Assembly (NCBI GenBank): GCA_963821275.1
Contig: CAWGDF010000011.1
Location: 496,001-560,000, forward strand
Source: JACVRW01 sp963821275
GTDB taxonomy: Bacteria; Actinomycetota; Thermoleophilia; Solirubrobacterales; Thermoleophilaceae
Reading direction: 5' to 3'
Length of the DNA: 64,000 nt
In this document: positions 49,798 through 57,747 of the stretch, one piece after another
Layout: each line of letters starts with the position of its first letter
Position numbering within the stretch: the stretch's first letter is position 1
Program-made: the position numbers and the translations under genes
Notes under the pieces: model-generated
What the model was told of the DNA's origin: nothing
Databases searched by the model: none
The model's input: the letters and a program-made list of their open reading frames with translations, nothing else

Positions 49798-51297
49798 CTA
49801 GCGCTCGACGAAGTAGGGCCCGCTTCCCTGGCCGCTGGAGTAGTAGCGGGTCGTGACGGTCTTCTTGCGGGTGTAGAAGTCGACGGCGTCGGGGCCGTGG
49901 GCGTGCAGATCGCCCAGGAAGCTGTCCTTCCAGCCCGAGAAGGGGAAGAAGGCCACCGGCGCGGCCACGCCGATGTTCACTCCGACCATCCCGGCGTCCA
50001 CCTCGTGGCGGAAGCGCCGCACCGACGCGCCGCTCTCGGTGAAGATCGAGACGCCGTTACCGAAGCGCGAGCCCGCGACGATCTCGATCGCCTCGTCGAG
50101 GCTGTCCGCGCGCACCACCGAGAGCACCGGGCCGAAGATCTCCTCCTGCACGGCGTCCGAGCCGGGATCGACGTCGTCCAGGATCGTGGGCCCGAGGTAG
50201 GCGCCCTCCGGATCGGCGTCGGGGTCGCGGCCGTCCACCAGCAGTTCGGCGCCCGCCTCCACGGCCTGATCGATCGCGCTCCGGATCCGGTCGCGCGCCC
50301 GCGGGGAGATCACCGGCCCGACGTCGGTGGTCTCGTCGAGACCGTCGCCCACCCGCAGCGCCTCGGTGGCCTCGCCCAGCGCCGGCATGAGCCGATCGTG
50401 GGCCTCGGCCACCGTGACCGCCACCGAGCCGGCCATGCAGCGCTGGCCCGCCGCCCCGAAGGCCGAGCCGATGATCCCCTTGACCGTCTGGTCGACCACG
50501 GCGTCCGGCATCACGACCATGTGGTTCTTGGCGCCTCCCAGCGCCTGCACCCGCTTGCCCGCCTTGGCCGAGCGCTCGTAGATGATCCTGGCCACCGGCG
50601 CCGAGCCCACGAACGACACCGCGTCGATCCCCGGGTGGTCGAGGATCCCCTCCACCACCTCGCGCCCGCCGTTGACCAGGTTGACCACGCCCGGCGGCAG
50701 GTCGATCGAGTCCAGGACCTCGAAGGCGATCTGCTGGGTCAGGGGCACCTGCTCGGACGGCTTCAGCACGAAGCTGTTGCCGCAGCCGATCGCGAAGGGC
50801 AGGAACCAGAACGGCACCATGGCCGGGAAGTTGAAGGGCACGATCGCCGCGCACACGCCCACCGGCTGGCGCACGGTCTCGGCGTCCACGTTGCGGGAGA
50901 CGTCCTCCAGGATGCGGCCCTGCATCGTCGTCGGGATCGCGCAGGCGCACTCGACCATCTCGATCATGCGCGCCACCTCGGCCCGGGCGTCGCCGATCGT
51001 CTTCCCCATCTCGGTGGTCACCGAACGGGCCAGCTCCTCCCGGCGCGCATCCAGCCCCTCGCGCAGCGCGAAGAGCCGCCGCGCCCGCTCGATCACCGAT
51101 ACGCCCCGCCAGGCCGGCAACGCCTCCCGGGCGGCGGCCACGGCGGCGTCGAGATCGGCCTGGCTGGACAGGGGCACCCGCGCCAGCACCTCACCGGTCG
51201 CCGGGTTGGTCACGTCGAGTAACTCCTCCGACGAGGCGGCCGTCCAGCCACCTCCGACGTAGTTGTCCAGCACACGCGTGGTCACCGATGTGGTCAT
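49798..51297 (-). CDS. mmsA: Methylmalonate-semialdehyde dehydrogenase (CoA-acylating)
   Basis: 499 residues. Aldehyde dehydrogenase that converts methylmalonate semialdehyde (valine breakdown, also inositol) to propionyl-CoA. Catalytic Cys in AAGQRCMAGSVAVTV near residue 285, NAD site in ALGGAKNHMVVMPDA, and the MmsA-specific FNFPAMVPFWFLPFAIGCGN and FTESGASVRRFRHEVDAG. Length is normal for MmsA. ATG 51297. It is divergent from the ArfB-like gene with about 100 bases between. Confidence 0.93.
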   Translation of the reverse strand: MTTSVTTRVLDNYVGGGWTAASSEELLDVTNPATGEVLARVPLSSQADLDAAVAAAREALPAWRGVSVIERARRLFALREGLDARREELARSVTTEMGKTIGDARAEVARMIEMVECACAIPTTMQGRILEDVSRNVDAETVRQPVGVCAAIVPFNFPAMVPFWFLPFAIGCGNSFVLKPSEQVPLTQQIAFEVLDSIDLPPGVVNLVNGGREVVEGILDHPGIDAVSFVGSAPVARIIYERSAKAGKRVQALGGAKNHMVVMPDAVVDQTVKGIIGSAFGAAGQRCMAGSVAVTVAEAHDRLMPALGEATEALRVGDGLDETTDVGPVISPRARDRIRSAIDQAVEAGAELLVDGRDPDADPEGAYLGPTILDDVDPGSDAVQEEIFGPVLSVVRADSLDEAIEIVAGSRFGNGVSIFTESGASVRRFRHEVDAGMVGVNIGVAAPVAFFPFSGWKDSFLGDLHAHGPDAVDFYTRKKTVTTRYYSSGQGSGPYFVER

Positions 51298-51400
51298 GGG
51301 GAGAAGGGTTGCACGCGCGAGCGGGTCACGTACGCGTCCTCAGCCGTGCGCGAGGGCCCGGGCCGGAGCGAGGGTTAGGGTGCGGCGCATCGAGGACCCG

Positions 51401-51802
51401 ATGCCCATCCGCCGCGGCATCGCCGTGCCCCTGTCCGAGGTGGAGCTGCGCGCGAGCCGCTCCTCCGGGCCGGGCGGGCAGCACGCGAACGTGACGGCCT
51501 CGCGGGTGGAGGCGGTCTTCGACGTGGCGGCCTCGCGCGCCCTGAGCGACGTGGACAAGGAGAGGATCACCGCCCGGCTCGGGCCCGTCGTGCGCGCGGT
51601 CGCGCAGGACAGCCGCTCCCAGACCCGCAACCGCGAGCTGGCGCTGGAGCGACTGCGCTCCCGGCTGCAGTCGGCGCTTTCGGTCCCGCGGCCGCGCCGG
51701 GCCACCCAGCCCACGGCCGCGTCGCGCCGGCGGCGGATGCAGGCAAAGCGCCGCCGCGGCGAGCTCAAGCGGGCGCGCCGCCGGCCGGCGGACGACGAGT
51801 AG
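51401..51802 (+). CDS. ArfB/YaeJ-like peptidyl-tRNA hydrolase (ribosome rescue)
   Basis: 133 residues. GGQ domain with SRSSGPGGQHANVTASRVEA; the GGQ motif that hydrolyses peptidyl-tRNA is intact. A long basic C-terminal tail (RRRRMQAKRRRGELKRARRR) follows, which in ArfB enters the empty mRNA channel of stalled ribosomes. No stop-codon-recognition domain, so it is not a release factor. A GTG at 51380 would give 7 extra residues and lies after AGGGTTAGG. Divergent from mmsA. Confidence 0.85.
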   Translation: MPIRRGIAVPLSEVELRASRSSGPGGQHANVTASRVEAVFDVAASRALSDVDKERITARLGPVVRAVAQDSRSQTRNRELALERLRSRLQSALSVPRPRRATQPTAASRRRRMQAKRRRGELKRARRRPADDE

Positions 51803-51871
51803 GCGCTCGCTGGGAATGCCGCCTCGACCACCGGCGTCCTCCGAAGAGGCATCCCACTTCAGGAGACGACG

Positions 51872-52006
51872 ATGGACTACGTAATTCGGATCGGTTGGCT
51901 TCGCAGGCTCTTCGCGATCATGCGAGCGGTCCACGCTCACGACTCGCGTGAGTGGATCCGCCGCATGGAAGCACCGCCAGCGCGCGACCCGGGTCGCCGC
52001 TCGTAA
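51872..52006 (+). CDS. Small 44-residue basic protein
   Basis: 44 residues beginning MDYVIRIGWLRRLFAIMRAV and ending PPARDPGRRS. Supported by AGGAGACGACG right before the ATG and by an amphipathic N-terminal helix with Arg and Trp. It lies 69 bases after the ArfB-like gene and before a convergent membrane-protein gene. No family recognised; a small membrane-active or regulatory peptide is possible. Lower confidence because of its length. Confidence 0.42.
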   Translation: MDYVIRIGWLRRLFAIMRAVHAHDSREWIRRMEAPPARDPGRRS

Positions 52007-52030
52007 TCTGGAACGAGACGGCGGGAGAGC

Positions 52031-52559
52031 TCAGCCGCCGCCGGGCGGGGCCACCGCGCCGCCGCCCTCGCCGCTCTGCGGCTGGGGCGGCCCCTGCGGG
52101 GCCTGGCCGGTCCCGCCACCCGGCCCCTGGGCCGGCGGGCTGGGAGCCGGAGCGGGAGTCGGCGTGGCCTGGGGCGTGCCCGCGGCCGGCGGGGTCGGCG
52201 CGACGGTTCCTCCTGCCGCCGCCCTGCGGACTCACCGCGGCGGGAGGACTGCCGGCGTCGGTGTCCGTCTCGTCCCGATCGGTCTCGGTGCGCTCACGGT
52301 CGCGCTCGGTCGTCTCGGTGAGGTCGTCGGTGGTCGGCACCCCGAGCTCGGCGGGGCTGTTCGACGGCTCCTCGTCGTCACCGCCGCCGAGCGCGCTGGC
52401 GATGCCCACGATGAGCAGCAACAACACGAGCCCGGCCGCGCCCGCCGCGACCAGGCGCCGACGGCGGTAGACGTCCCCGGACTCGCGACCCGGGGGCCGA
52501 GACGGGCCGCGGGGCGGTGGCGATCCGGTCTCCAGCCGGCGTGTGGGCTGGTCGTCCAA
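52031..52559 (-). CDS. Single-pass membrane protein with Pro/Gly-rich tail (frameshift)
   Basis: About 175 residues when repaired. Basic, Pro-rich N-terminus; a transmembrane helix at about residues 38-58 (LVAAGAAGLVLLLLIVGIAS); a Thr/Glu/Asp-rich segment (TTERDRERTETDRDETDTD); then, one base out of frame (break at about 52205-52222), a Thr/Pro/Ala/Gln tail such as TPTPAPAPSPPAQGPGGG ending at a TGA at 52033. The unshifted frame instead gives an Arg-rich, less plausible end to 51918. The break equals one extra base. Function unknown; wall-spanning linker composition suggests an anchor. Confidence 0.55.
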
Positions 52560-52604
52560 GGCGCCGAAGGTAGCAGGTAGCAGGGGAAAACCCTGGTGCG
52601 CGCT

Positions 52605-53027
52605 CTAGGCGAAATGCAGGTCGGCGGCCTCGTCCTCCTCGACCGGCCGCTCGCACGTGGGACACCACCAGCGCGCCTCGACCGGAGTGCCGCAGGCGGC
52701 GTGCCGTGGTCCCTCGCCGCCCTCGCGGTGGCGCGCACCCCAGTCCGCCAGCAGCCGCAACGCGCCGGCCAGCTCGCGGCCCGACGAGGTGAGCTCGTAG
52801 ACGAAGCGCTGCGGACGCTCCGAGTAGGGCTGGGCGAGCACCAGGCCCTCCCCCTCCAGCCGGCGCAGCCGTTGGGTGAGCACGTTCGACGCGATTCCGG
52901 GCAGCTCGGACTGGAGGTCACCGAAGCGGCGGGGGCCGTCGAGCAGCGCCTCCACGAGGAGCAGCGTCCAGCGATCGCCGACGGAGTCGAGCGCCGCGGC
53001 GAGCGGGGTGGGGGCGCGGTTGGTCAT
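52605..53027 (-). CDS. HxlR-family regulator with C-terminal zinc-ribbon-like cysteines
   Basis: 140 residues. Winged-helix HxlR core: LAAALDSVGDRWTLLLVEAL, FGDLQSELPGIASNVLTQRL (recognition helix) and VLAQPYSERPQRFVYELTSS. The N-terminal sensing Cys of HxlR proteins is absent. Instead the C-terminus has HAACGTPVEARWWCPTCERP, four Cys/His-like ligands that suggest a zinc ribbon. Divergent from the protease operon, with TAGTCACT direct repeats in the intervening 77 bases. Likely represses itself and perhaps the proteases. Confidence 0.83.
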   Translation of the reverse strand: MTNRAPTPLAAALDSVGDRWTLLLVEALLDGPRRFGDLQSELPGIASNVLTQRLRRLEGEGLVLAQPYSERPQRFVYELTSSGRELAGALRLLADWGARHREGGEGPRHAACGTPVEARWWCPTCERPVEEDEAADLHFA

Positions 53028-53060
53028 GGCCCGATGTTAGCCCCGCCCGCTGCTGTAGAG

Positions 53061-53086
53061 TAGTCACTTGCAAATTGCTAGTCACT
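53061..53086. promoter_or_regulatory. TAGTCACT direct repeats, probable regulator site
   Basis: TAGTCACT occurs twice, 18 bases apart from start to start (53061-53068 and 53079-53086). Between them lies the short palindrome GCAAATTGC. Located between the HxlR gene start and the protease start; the sequence resembles DUF24-type operators. Binding is inferred. Confidence 0.55.
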
Positions 53087-53104
53087 ATTGAAGGCGGAAA
53101 GCGA

Positions 53105-54016
53105 ATGAATGCGGTAGCCAGCCTGCAGGACATGATCGGGGCCGCGGCACAGGAGGTGGGCCCCTCGGTCGTTGGGCTCGGCCGCGGCTGGGGGGTCGGC
53201 TCGGGCGTGGTCATCGCCCCCGGCCGGGTGCTGACGAGCGCCCACAACCTCCGCCGCGACGAGGTGACAGTGGCCTTCGCCGACGACCGGCGCGAGCGGG
53301 CCGCCGTGGCCGGCACCGATCCGGACCTCGACCTCGCCGTGCTCGAGCTGGACACCGCGGATGCCCCGGCGGTGCGCTGGGAGCCCGGCGACCAGCCAGG
53401 GATCGGCACGCCCGTGGTGGCTCTGGCCAATCCCGGCGGCCGCGGCCTGCGCGCGACGGCCGGCTTCGTGTCGTCCGAGGGCCGCAGCTTCCGGGGGCCG
53501 CGTGGACGCCGCATCCGCGGTGCCATCGAGCACACGGCGCCACTGCCGCGTGGCTCCTCGGGCGGTCCGCTGGTGGATTCCGGTGGGCGCCTGCTCGGCC
53601 TCAACGCGCTGCGTCTGGACGGGGGCCTGATCCTGGCCGTGCGCGCCGATGCGGCGGTCAGGGAGCGTGTGCTCCTGCTGGCGAGCGGGGAGGCGCCCGC
53701 TCACCATCGGCTCGGCGTGGCGGTGGCGCCGCCGCGAGCCGCACGGCGCATGCGACGCGCGGTCGGCCTGCCCGAGCGTGACGGCCTGCTGGTCCGCGAG
53801 GTGGCAGAGGATGGCCCTGCGGACCGCGCGGGCGTGGAGCGCGGCGACCTGATCGTGGCCGCCGGGGAGACCCCGATCGACGGCGTGGAGTCCCTGTACG
53901 CCGCTCTCGACGGCGTGCCGGCGGGCGGCGGCAAGCTCCGGTTGACCCTGGTGCGCGGTACCGAGGAGCGCGGTACGGAAGTGGACTTCGCCACGGCCCC
54001 GGAGCCGGCGGCATGA
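53105..54016 (+). CDS. Trypsin-like serine protease with PDZ domain
   Basis: 303 residues, HtrA-like. No signal peptide or membrane segment is evident. Protease domain: His in VLTSAHNLRRDE near residue 51, Asp in DPDLDLAVLELD and Ser in LPRGSSGGPLVDSGG (GSSGG in place of the usual GNSGG). A PDZ domain follows (VREVAEDGPADRAGVERGDL). The TTG of the longer frame (53075) is rejected because it lies in the regulatory repeats. The stop overlaps the ATG of a second protease. Probably quality control or regulated proteolysis. Confidence 0.85.
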   Translation: MNAVASLQDMIGAAAQEVGPSVVGLGRGWGVGSGVVIAPGRVLTSAHNLRRDEVTVAFADDRRERAAVAGTDPDLDLAVLELDTADAPAVRWEPGDQPGIGTPVVALANPGGRGLRATAGFVSSEGRSFRGPRGRRIRGAIEHTAPLPRGSSGGPLVDSGGRLLGLNALRLDGGLILAVRADAAVRERVLLLASGEAPAHHRLGVAVAPPRAARRMRRAVGLPERDGLLVREVAEDGPADRAGVERGDLIVAAGETPIDGVESLYAALDGVPAGGGKLRLTLVRGTEERGTEVDFATAPEPAA

Positions 54017-54993
54017 GCGCGGTGACCGAGCACCCCGCGCCCGTCGACCCCGGTGAGGCCGAGGCGCTGGACGCGTACTCGCGCGCGGTGGTGGCCGTGG
54101 CCGAGCGCCTGGCGCCCTCGGTGGCCAGCCTGCGCGTTATGCGGCGGGTGCGCGGCGGCCGGATGCCCGCCGGCGCCGGCAGCGCGGTGGCGCTGACCCC
54201 GGACGGCTACCTGCTCACATCCGCCCATGTGGTCGATCGCTCCACACGAGCGGGCAGCGCCATGTTCTCGGACGGGCATGAGCATCGCTTCGAGGTAGTG
54301 GGCCGCGACCCGCTCTCCGATCTCGCGCTGCTCCGCACGGAAGAGGGCGGCCTCGTCGCCGCGGAGCTCGGCGACGCAACCTCGCTTCGGGTGGGCCAGC
54401 TGGTCGTGGCCATAGGCAATCCCAACGGGCTCGGCGGCTCGGTGACGGCGGGCGTGGTCTCGGGGCTCGGGCGTTCTCTGCCGGCACGCTCGCGGCGGGC
54501 GGGGAGAATCATCGACAACGTGATCCAGACCGACGCCGCGCTCAACCCGGGCAACTCCGGAGGCGCTCTGGCCGACAGCCGCGGCCGAGTGGTGGGCATC
54601 AACACCGCAGTGGCCGGCGTCGGCCTCGGGCTCGCGGTGCCGATGAACGACGCCACGCAAAGGGTGATCGCGTCGCTCATGGGCGAGGGCCGCGTGCGCC
54701 GCGCCTACCTCGGCATCGCCGGCGGCCCGCGGCCGGTGCCACCCCACGCGCGGAGGCTCGCCGCCACAGCGAGCTGCGTGGAGGTGGTGGAGGTGGTCGA
54801 CGACAGCCCCGCCGGCCGAGCCGGCATCCGGGCGGAGGACCTGATCCTGGAGGTCAACGGCACGGCCATCTCCCGGGTGGAGGACCTGCAGACGCTGATG
54901 GTCGCGGAGCTGATCGGCAGCCCAGTGACCGTACGACTGCTGCGTCAGGGCCGCGAGCGTCGCGTCGAGCTGGTGCCGGCGGAGCTCGAATGA
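54013..54993 (+). CDS. HtrA/DegP-like serine protease with PDZ domain
   Basis: 326 residues. Catalytic His in LLTSAHVVDRST near residue 73, Asp in DPLSDLALLRTEE, and Ser in the canonical ALNPGNSGGALADSRGRVVG near 182. PDZ domain at about 230-320 (VVEVVDDSPAGRAGIRAEDL). No signal peptide. It is paralogous to the previous gene but only partly alike, so the pair is an old duplication. Coupled by ATGA. Two proteases with the same architecture in one operon suggest a mixed complex. Confidence 0.88.
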   Translation: MSAVTEHPAPVDPGEAEALDAYSRAVVAVAERLAPSVASLRVMRRVRGGRMPAGAGSAVALTPDGYLLTSAHVVDRSTRAGSAMFSDGHEHRFEVVGRDPLSDLALLRTEEGGLVAAELGDATSLRVGQLVVAIGNPNGLGGSVTAGVVSGLGRSLPARSRRAGRIIDNVIQTDAALNPGNSGGALADSRGRVVGINTAVAGVGLGLAVPMNDATQRVIASLMGEGRVRRAYLGIAGGPRPVPPHARRLAATASCVEVVEVVDDSPAGRAGIRAEDLILEVNGTAISRVEDLQTLMVAELIGSPVTVRLLRQGRERRVELVPAELE

Positions 54994-55008
54994 TCGAAGC
55001 CACGCCCA

Positions 55009-55029
55009 GCAGCCGGCTCGGCCGGCTGC
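55009..55029. terminator. Hairpin between convergent operons
   Basis: Perfect 9-base stem GCAGCCGGC / GCCGGCTGC with loop TCG, 16 bases after the protease stop and before the convergent response regulator stop. Likely a shared terminator. Confidence 0.6.
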
Positions 55030-55056
55030 GCGCGGAGGTGGTCAGCGGGAAGCTTC

Positions 55057-55719
55057 TCAGGCGCGGCCCGGCGTTCCCTTGACCAGCCCGCTCTGGTAGG
55101 CCAGCACGACCGCCTGCACCCGGTCGCGAAGGCCGAGCTTCTGGAGGATGTGCGTCACGTGGGTCTTCACGGTGGTATCGCTGATGAAGAGCTGCCGGCC
55201 GATCTCCGCGTTCGACAACCCGTCCGCGATCAGCTCGAGGATCTCCCGCTCGCGGGCAGTGAGCTCCTCGAGTCCCGGCGGGGCCTCCGGGCGCGGGACC
55301 CGAGCGAACTCCTGGATCACGCGCTTGGTGATCGTGGGCGAAAGAAGCGCGTCTCCGTCGGCGACGGTGCGGATGGCGGCGATCAGCTGCTCAGGGGGAT
55401 CGTCCTTGAGGACGAAGCCGCTGGCGCCGGCGCTGAGCCCCTCGTAGATGTAGTCGTCGAGGTCGAAGGTCGTGAGGATCAGGACGCGCGCTTCCTGGTC
55501 CGCAGCGAGGATCCGGCGTGTGGCCTCGAGGCCGTCGAGCTCGGGCATCCGGACGTCCATCAAGACGATCGTCGGGCGAAAGCGCGCCGCCTTCTCGACC
55601 GCCTCGAGTCCGTTGCGCGCCTCGGCGACGACCTCGATGTCCTCCTCGCCCGCGAGCAGCATGCGGAACCCGGCGCGGACCATCGACTGGTCGTCGGCCA
55701 CGAGGACGCGGATGCTCAT
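55057..55719 (-). CDS. NarL/FixJ-type response regulator
   Basis: 220 residues. Receiver with DDQSMVRAGFRMLLAGEEDI, phospho-acceptor Asp in IVLMDVRMPELDGLEA near residue 54, Thr in LILTTFD and Lys in VLKDDPPEQL. LuxR HTH (LEELTAREREILELIADGLS, ISDTTVKTHVTHILQKLGLR). Its ATG overlaps the kinase stop, so the two form a two-component pair. The divergent exporter genes are the natural target, as in other kinase-regulator-ABC sets. Confidence 0.93.
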   Translation of the reverse strand: MSIRVLVADDQSMVRAGFRMLLAGEEDIEVVAEARNGLEAVEKAARFRPTIVLMDVRMPELDGLEATRRILAADQEARVLILTTFDLDDYIYEGLSAGASGFVLKDDPPEQLIAAIRTVADGDALLSPTITKRVIQEFARVPRPEAPPGLEELTAREREILELIADGLSNAEIGRQLFISDTTVKTHVTHILQKLGLRDRVQAVVLAYQSGLVKGTPGRA

Positions 55720-56882
55720 GAGCGGTAGCTCCCGACCGGGAGACGCGTGCGGAGCACGAAGCCACCGTCGTCGCCGCTGCCCGAGCTCATCTCGCCACCG
55801 TAGACCTTGACCCGCTCGCGGATGCCCACGAGGCCGTGCCCGTGCCCGTTGGTTTCCGTGGCGCCGCGACCGTCGTCGTGCACCTCGATCCCCAGCGCGT
55901 CGGGCTCGTAGCGGACAACCACCTCGGCCTGGCTGGCGTGCGCGTGCTTGAGCGCGTTGGTCAAGCCCTCCTGCACGATCCGGTAGCTGGTCAGGTCGAG
56001 CGCGCTCGGAAGCGGGTAGGGGTCGCCATGCACCCGCATACGCACGGGAAGGCCGGCGCGGCCGACCTGCTCCAGCAGCGGGTCGAGGCTGGCCAGACCG
56101 CGCTGCGGCGCCAGCTCGGGGTCCTCACCGTCATCGCGCATGGCGCCGAGCAGCCGCCGCATCTCGGCCAGGGCGGTCCGCCCCGTCCGCTCGACCGCCT
56201 GCAGCGCCTGCCTGTCGTCGCTGTCCGTGTCCGAGAGGTGGTGCCGCACGGCGCCCACCTGCAGGACCATCACGCTTACCGCGTGGGCGACGATGTCGTG
56301 GAGCTCCCGAGCGATGCGGGTGCGCTCCTCGGCCACCGCGAGCCGGGCCGCGGCCTCGCGCTCCCGCTCCGCGACCGCGGCGCGCTCCTCCGCCGCCTCG
56401 GCCTGCTCGGACCTCTCGCGCATGGCGAAACCCGCGAGCCAGCCGAGCACGAACAGGAGCGGCGTGAAGACCAGAGCGGCTGCCGTGTGGTTGGGGTCGT
56501 TGTAGATGACGATCGCCGCCCCGCCGAGCACGATCGCCAGGCCGGCCCGCGCCTGCGCGGCCTCACCCAGGTTTCCCAGCAGGTAGGCGGCCGCGAACCC
56601 GGCGATCGTGGCGCTGGCGGGAAAGCCCACCAGGCGCCCGTCGACGAACGAGATCGCCGCGGCCAGGACCCAGACCGCCGCGGGCGCGCCGAACGGGAAG
56701 CGACGGCGCCCCAGCAGCGGCAGGATCACCAGGGCGATCGCGGGGGCGGCGAACCAGACCGTGGTACGCGGCTCTCGCGCCGGGTCGTCCCTGAGGGCCA
56801 CTTCGAGCACGCTTACGACCGCGGCGATGACGACCAGCGCGTCGAATCCGTACGCGCGCGCGAGGGACGCAGCTCGTCTCAC
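55716..56882 (-). CDS. Two-component sensor histidine kinase (HisKA_3 type)
   Basis: 388 residues. Four to five N-terminal transmembrane segments (ALVVIAAVVSVLEVALRDD, APAIALVILPLLGRRRF, VLAAAISFV, TIAGFAAAYLLGNLG, VFTPLLFVLGWLAGFAMRE), a coiled linker, then the HisKA_3 motif with the phospho-His in ARELHDIVAHAVSVMVLQ and the ATPase with GLTNALKHAHASQAEVVV, IEVHDDGRGA and GHGLVGIRERVKVYGGE. No large outer sensor domain, so it probably senses the membrane or drug stress. GTG 56882 is preferred to TTG 56900. Confidence 0.9.
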   Translation of the reverse strand: MRRAASLARAYGFDALVVIAAVVSVLEVALRDDPAREPRTTVWFAAPAIALVILPLLGRRRFPFGAPAAVWVLAAAISFVDGRLVGFPASATIAGFAAAYLLGNLGEAAQARAGLAIVLGGAAIVIYNDPNHTAAALVFTPLLFVLGWLAGFAMRERSEQAEAAEERAAVAEREREAAARLAVAEERTRIARELHDIVAHAVSVMVLQVGAVRHHLSDTDSDDRQALQAVERTGRTALAEMRRLLGAMRDDGEDPELAPQRGLASLDPLLEQVGRAGLPVRMRVHGDPYPLPSALDLTSYRIVQEGLTNALKHAHASQAEVVVRYEPDALGIEVHDDGRGATETNGHGHGLVGIRERVKVYGGEMSSGSGDDGGFVLRTRLPVGSYRS

Positions 56883-56989
56883 CGGATGAACGTACTGCAA
56901 GCCCGAGGGCTCCGCCTCCGACCTGAGTAGGAGGCGAAATCAAGCCTGCCGACGATGTGGCCGCGCTGGTTCGGCCATACCGTCGCCCG

Positions 56990-57745
56990 ATGTACTCGCT
57001 GACCACAGAGGCTCCGGTGGCGGCCCCCGCCGTCGCCCTTCGAGAAGTGCGCAAGGTCCACGGTCACGGCGACCGGGCGGTGGTGGCGCTCGACGCCGTC
57101 AGCGTCGAGCTCGCACCCGGATCGTTCACCGCCATCATGGGCCCCTCGGGCTCGGGCAAGAGCACTTTCCTACACGTCGCGGCGGGACTGGACCGGCCCA
57201 CGTCGGGGACCGTCGCGCTCGGTGACACCGAGCTCGAGCGGCTCGGCGAGCGCCGGCTGACGGTCCTGCGGCGCGAGCGGATCGGCTTCGTGTTCCAGGC
57301 CTTCAACCTGATGCCGTCGCTCTCCGTCGCCCAGAACATCGCGCTGCCGATGCGTCTGGACCGCCGCCGCGTGCGGCGATCCGAGGTGCGCGAGGTCGCC
57401 GCGCGGGTCGGACTGAGCGAGCGCCTGCGGCACCGTCCTGCGCAGCTGTCCGGCGGGCAGCAGCAGCGGGTCGCGATCGCGCGTGCGCTGATCACGCGAC
57501 CCGAGGTGGTGTTCGCCGACGAGCCGACCGGGGCTCTGGACAGCCGCACCGGGCGCGACGTGCTCGAGCTGCTGCGCGGGGTCGTCGACGAGGACGGCCG
57601 CACCGTGGTGATGGTCACCCACGATCCGGTCGCGGCGGCGTACGCCGACCGCGTGATCCTGCTCGCGGACGGCAGGATCGCCGGGATGCTCGAGGCTCCA
57701 AGCGCCGACGAAGTCGCCGAGCGGCTCGCGCACCTGGGGAGCTGA
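56990..57745 (+). CDS. MacB/LolD-type ABC transporter ATP-binding protein
   Basis: 251 residues. Walker A GPSGSGKSTFLH, Q-loop FQAFNLMPSLS, signature LSGGQQQRVAIARAL, Walker B VVFADEPTGALD and H-loop VTHD, with the short insert typical of MacB/FtsE-like ATPases. ATG at 56990; a GTG at 56957 would add 11 residues. Divergent from the kinase-regulator operon by 107 bases. The next gene encodes its permease 2 bases later. Likely export of antimicrobial peptides or lipids. Confidence 0.93.
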   Translation: MYSLTTEAPVAAPAVALREVRKVHGHGDRAVVALDAVSVELAPGSFTAIMGPSGSGKSTFLHVAAGLDRPTSGTVALGDTELERLGERRLTVLRRERIGFVFQAFNLMPSLSVAQNIALPMRLDRRRVRRSEVREVAARVGLSERLRHRPAQLSGGQQQRVAIARALITRPEVVFADEPTGALDSRTGRDVLELLRGVVDEDGRTVVMVTHDPVAAAYADRVILLADGRIAGMLEAPSADEVAERLAHLGS

Positions 57746-57747
57746 CG

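Noticed and set aside
49677..49856. Small open frame beginning MTPTTQTVRDQG between pfkB-like and mmsA genes
   Set aside because: It overlaps the mmsA 3' end, turns Arg/Ser-rich, and has no clear ribosome-binding site. It may be a remnant, but support is too weak for a gene call.
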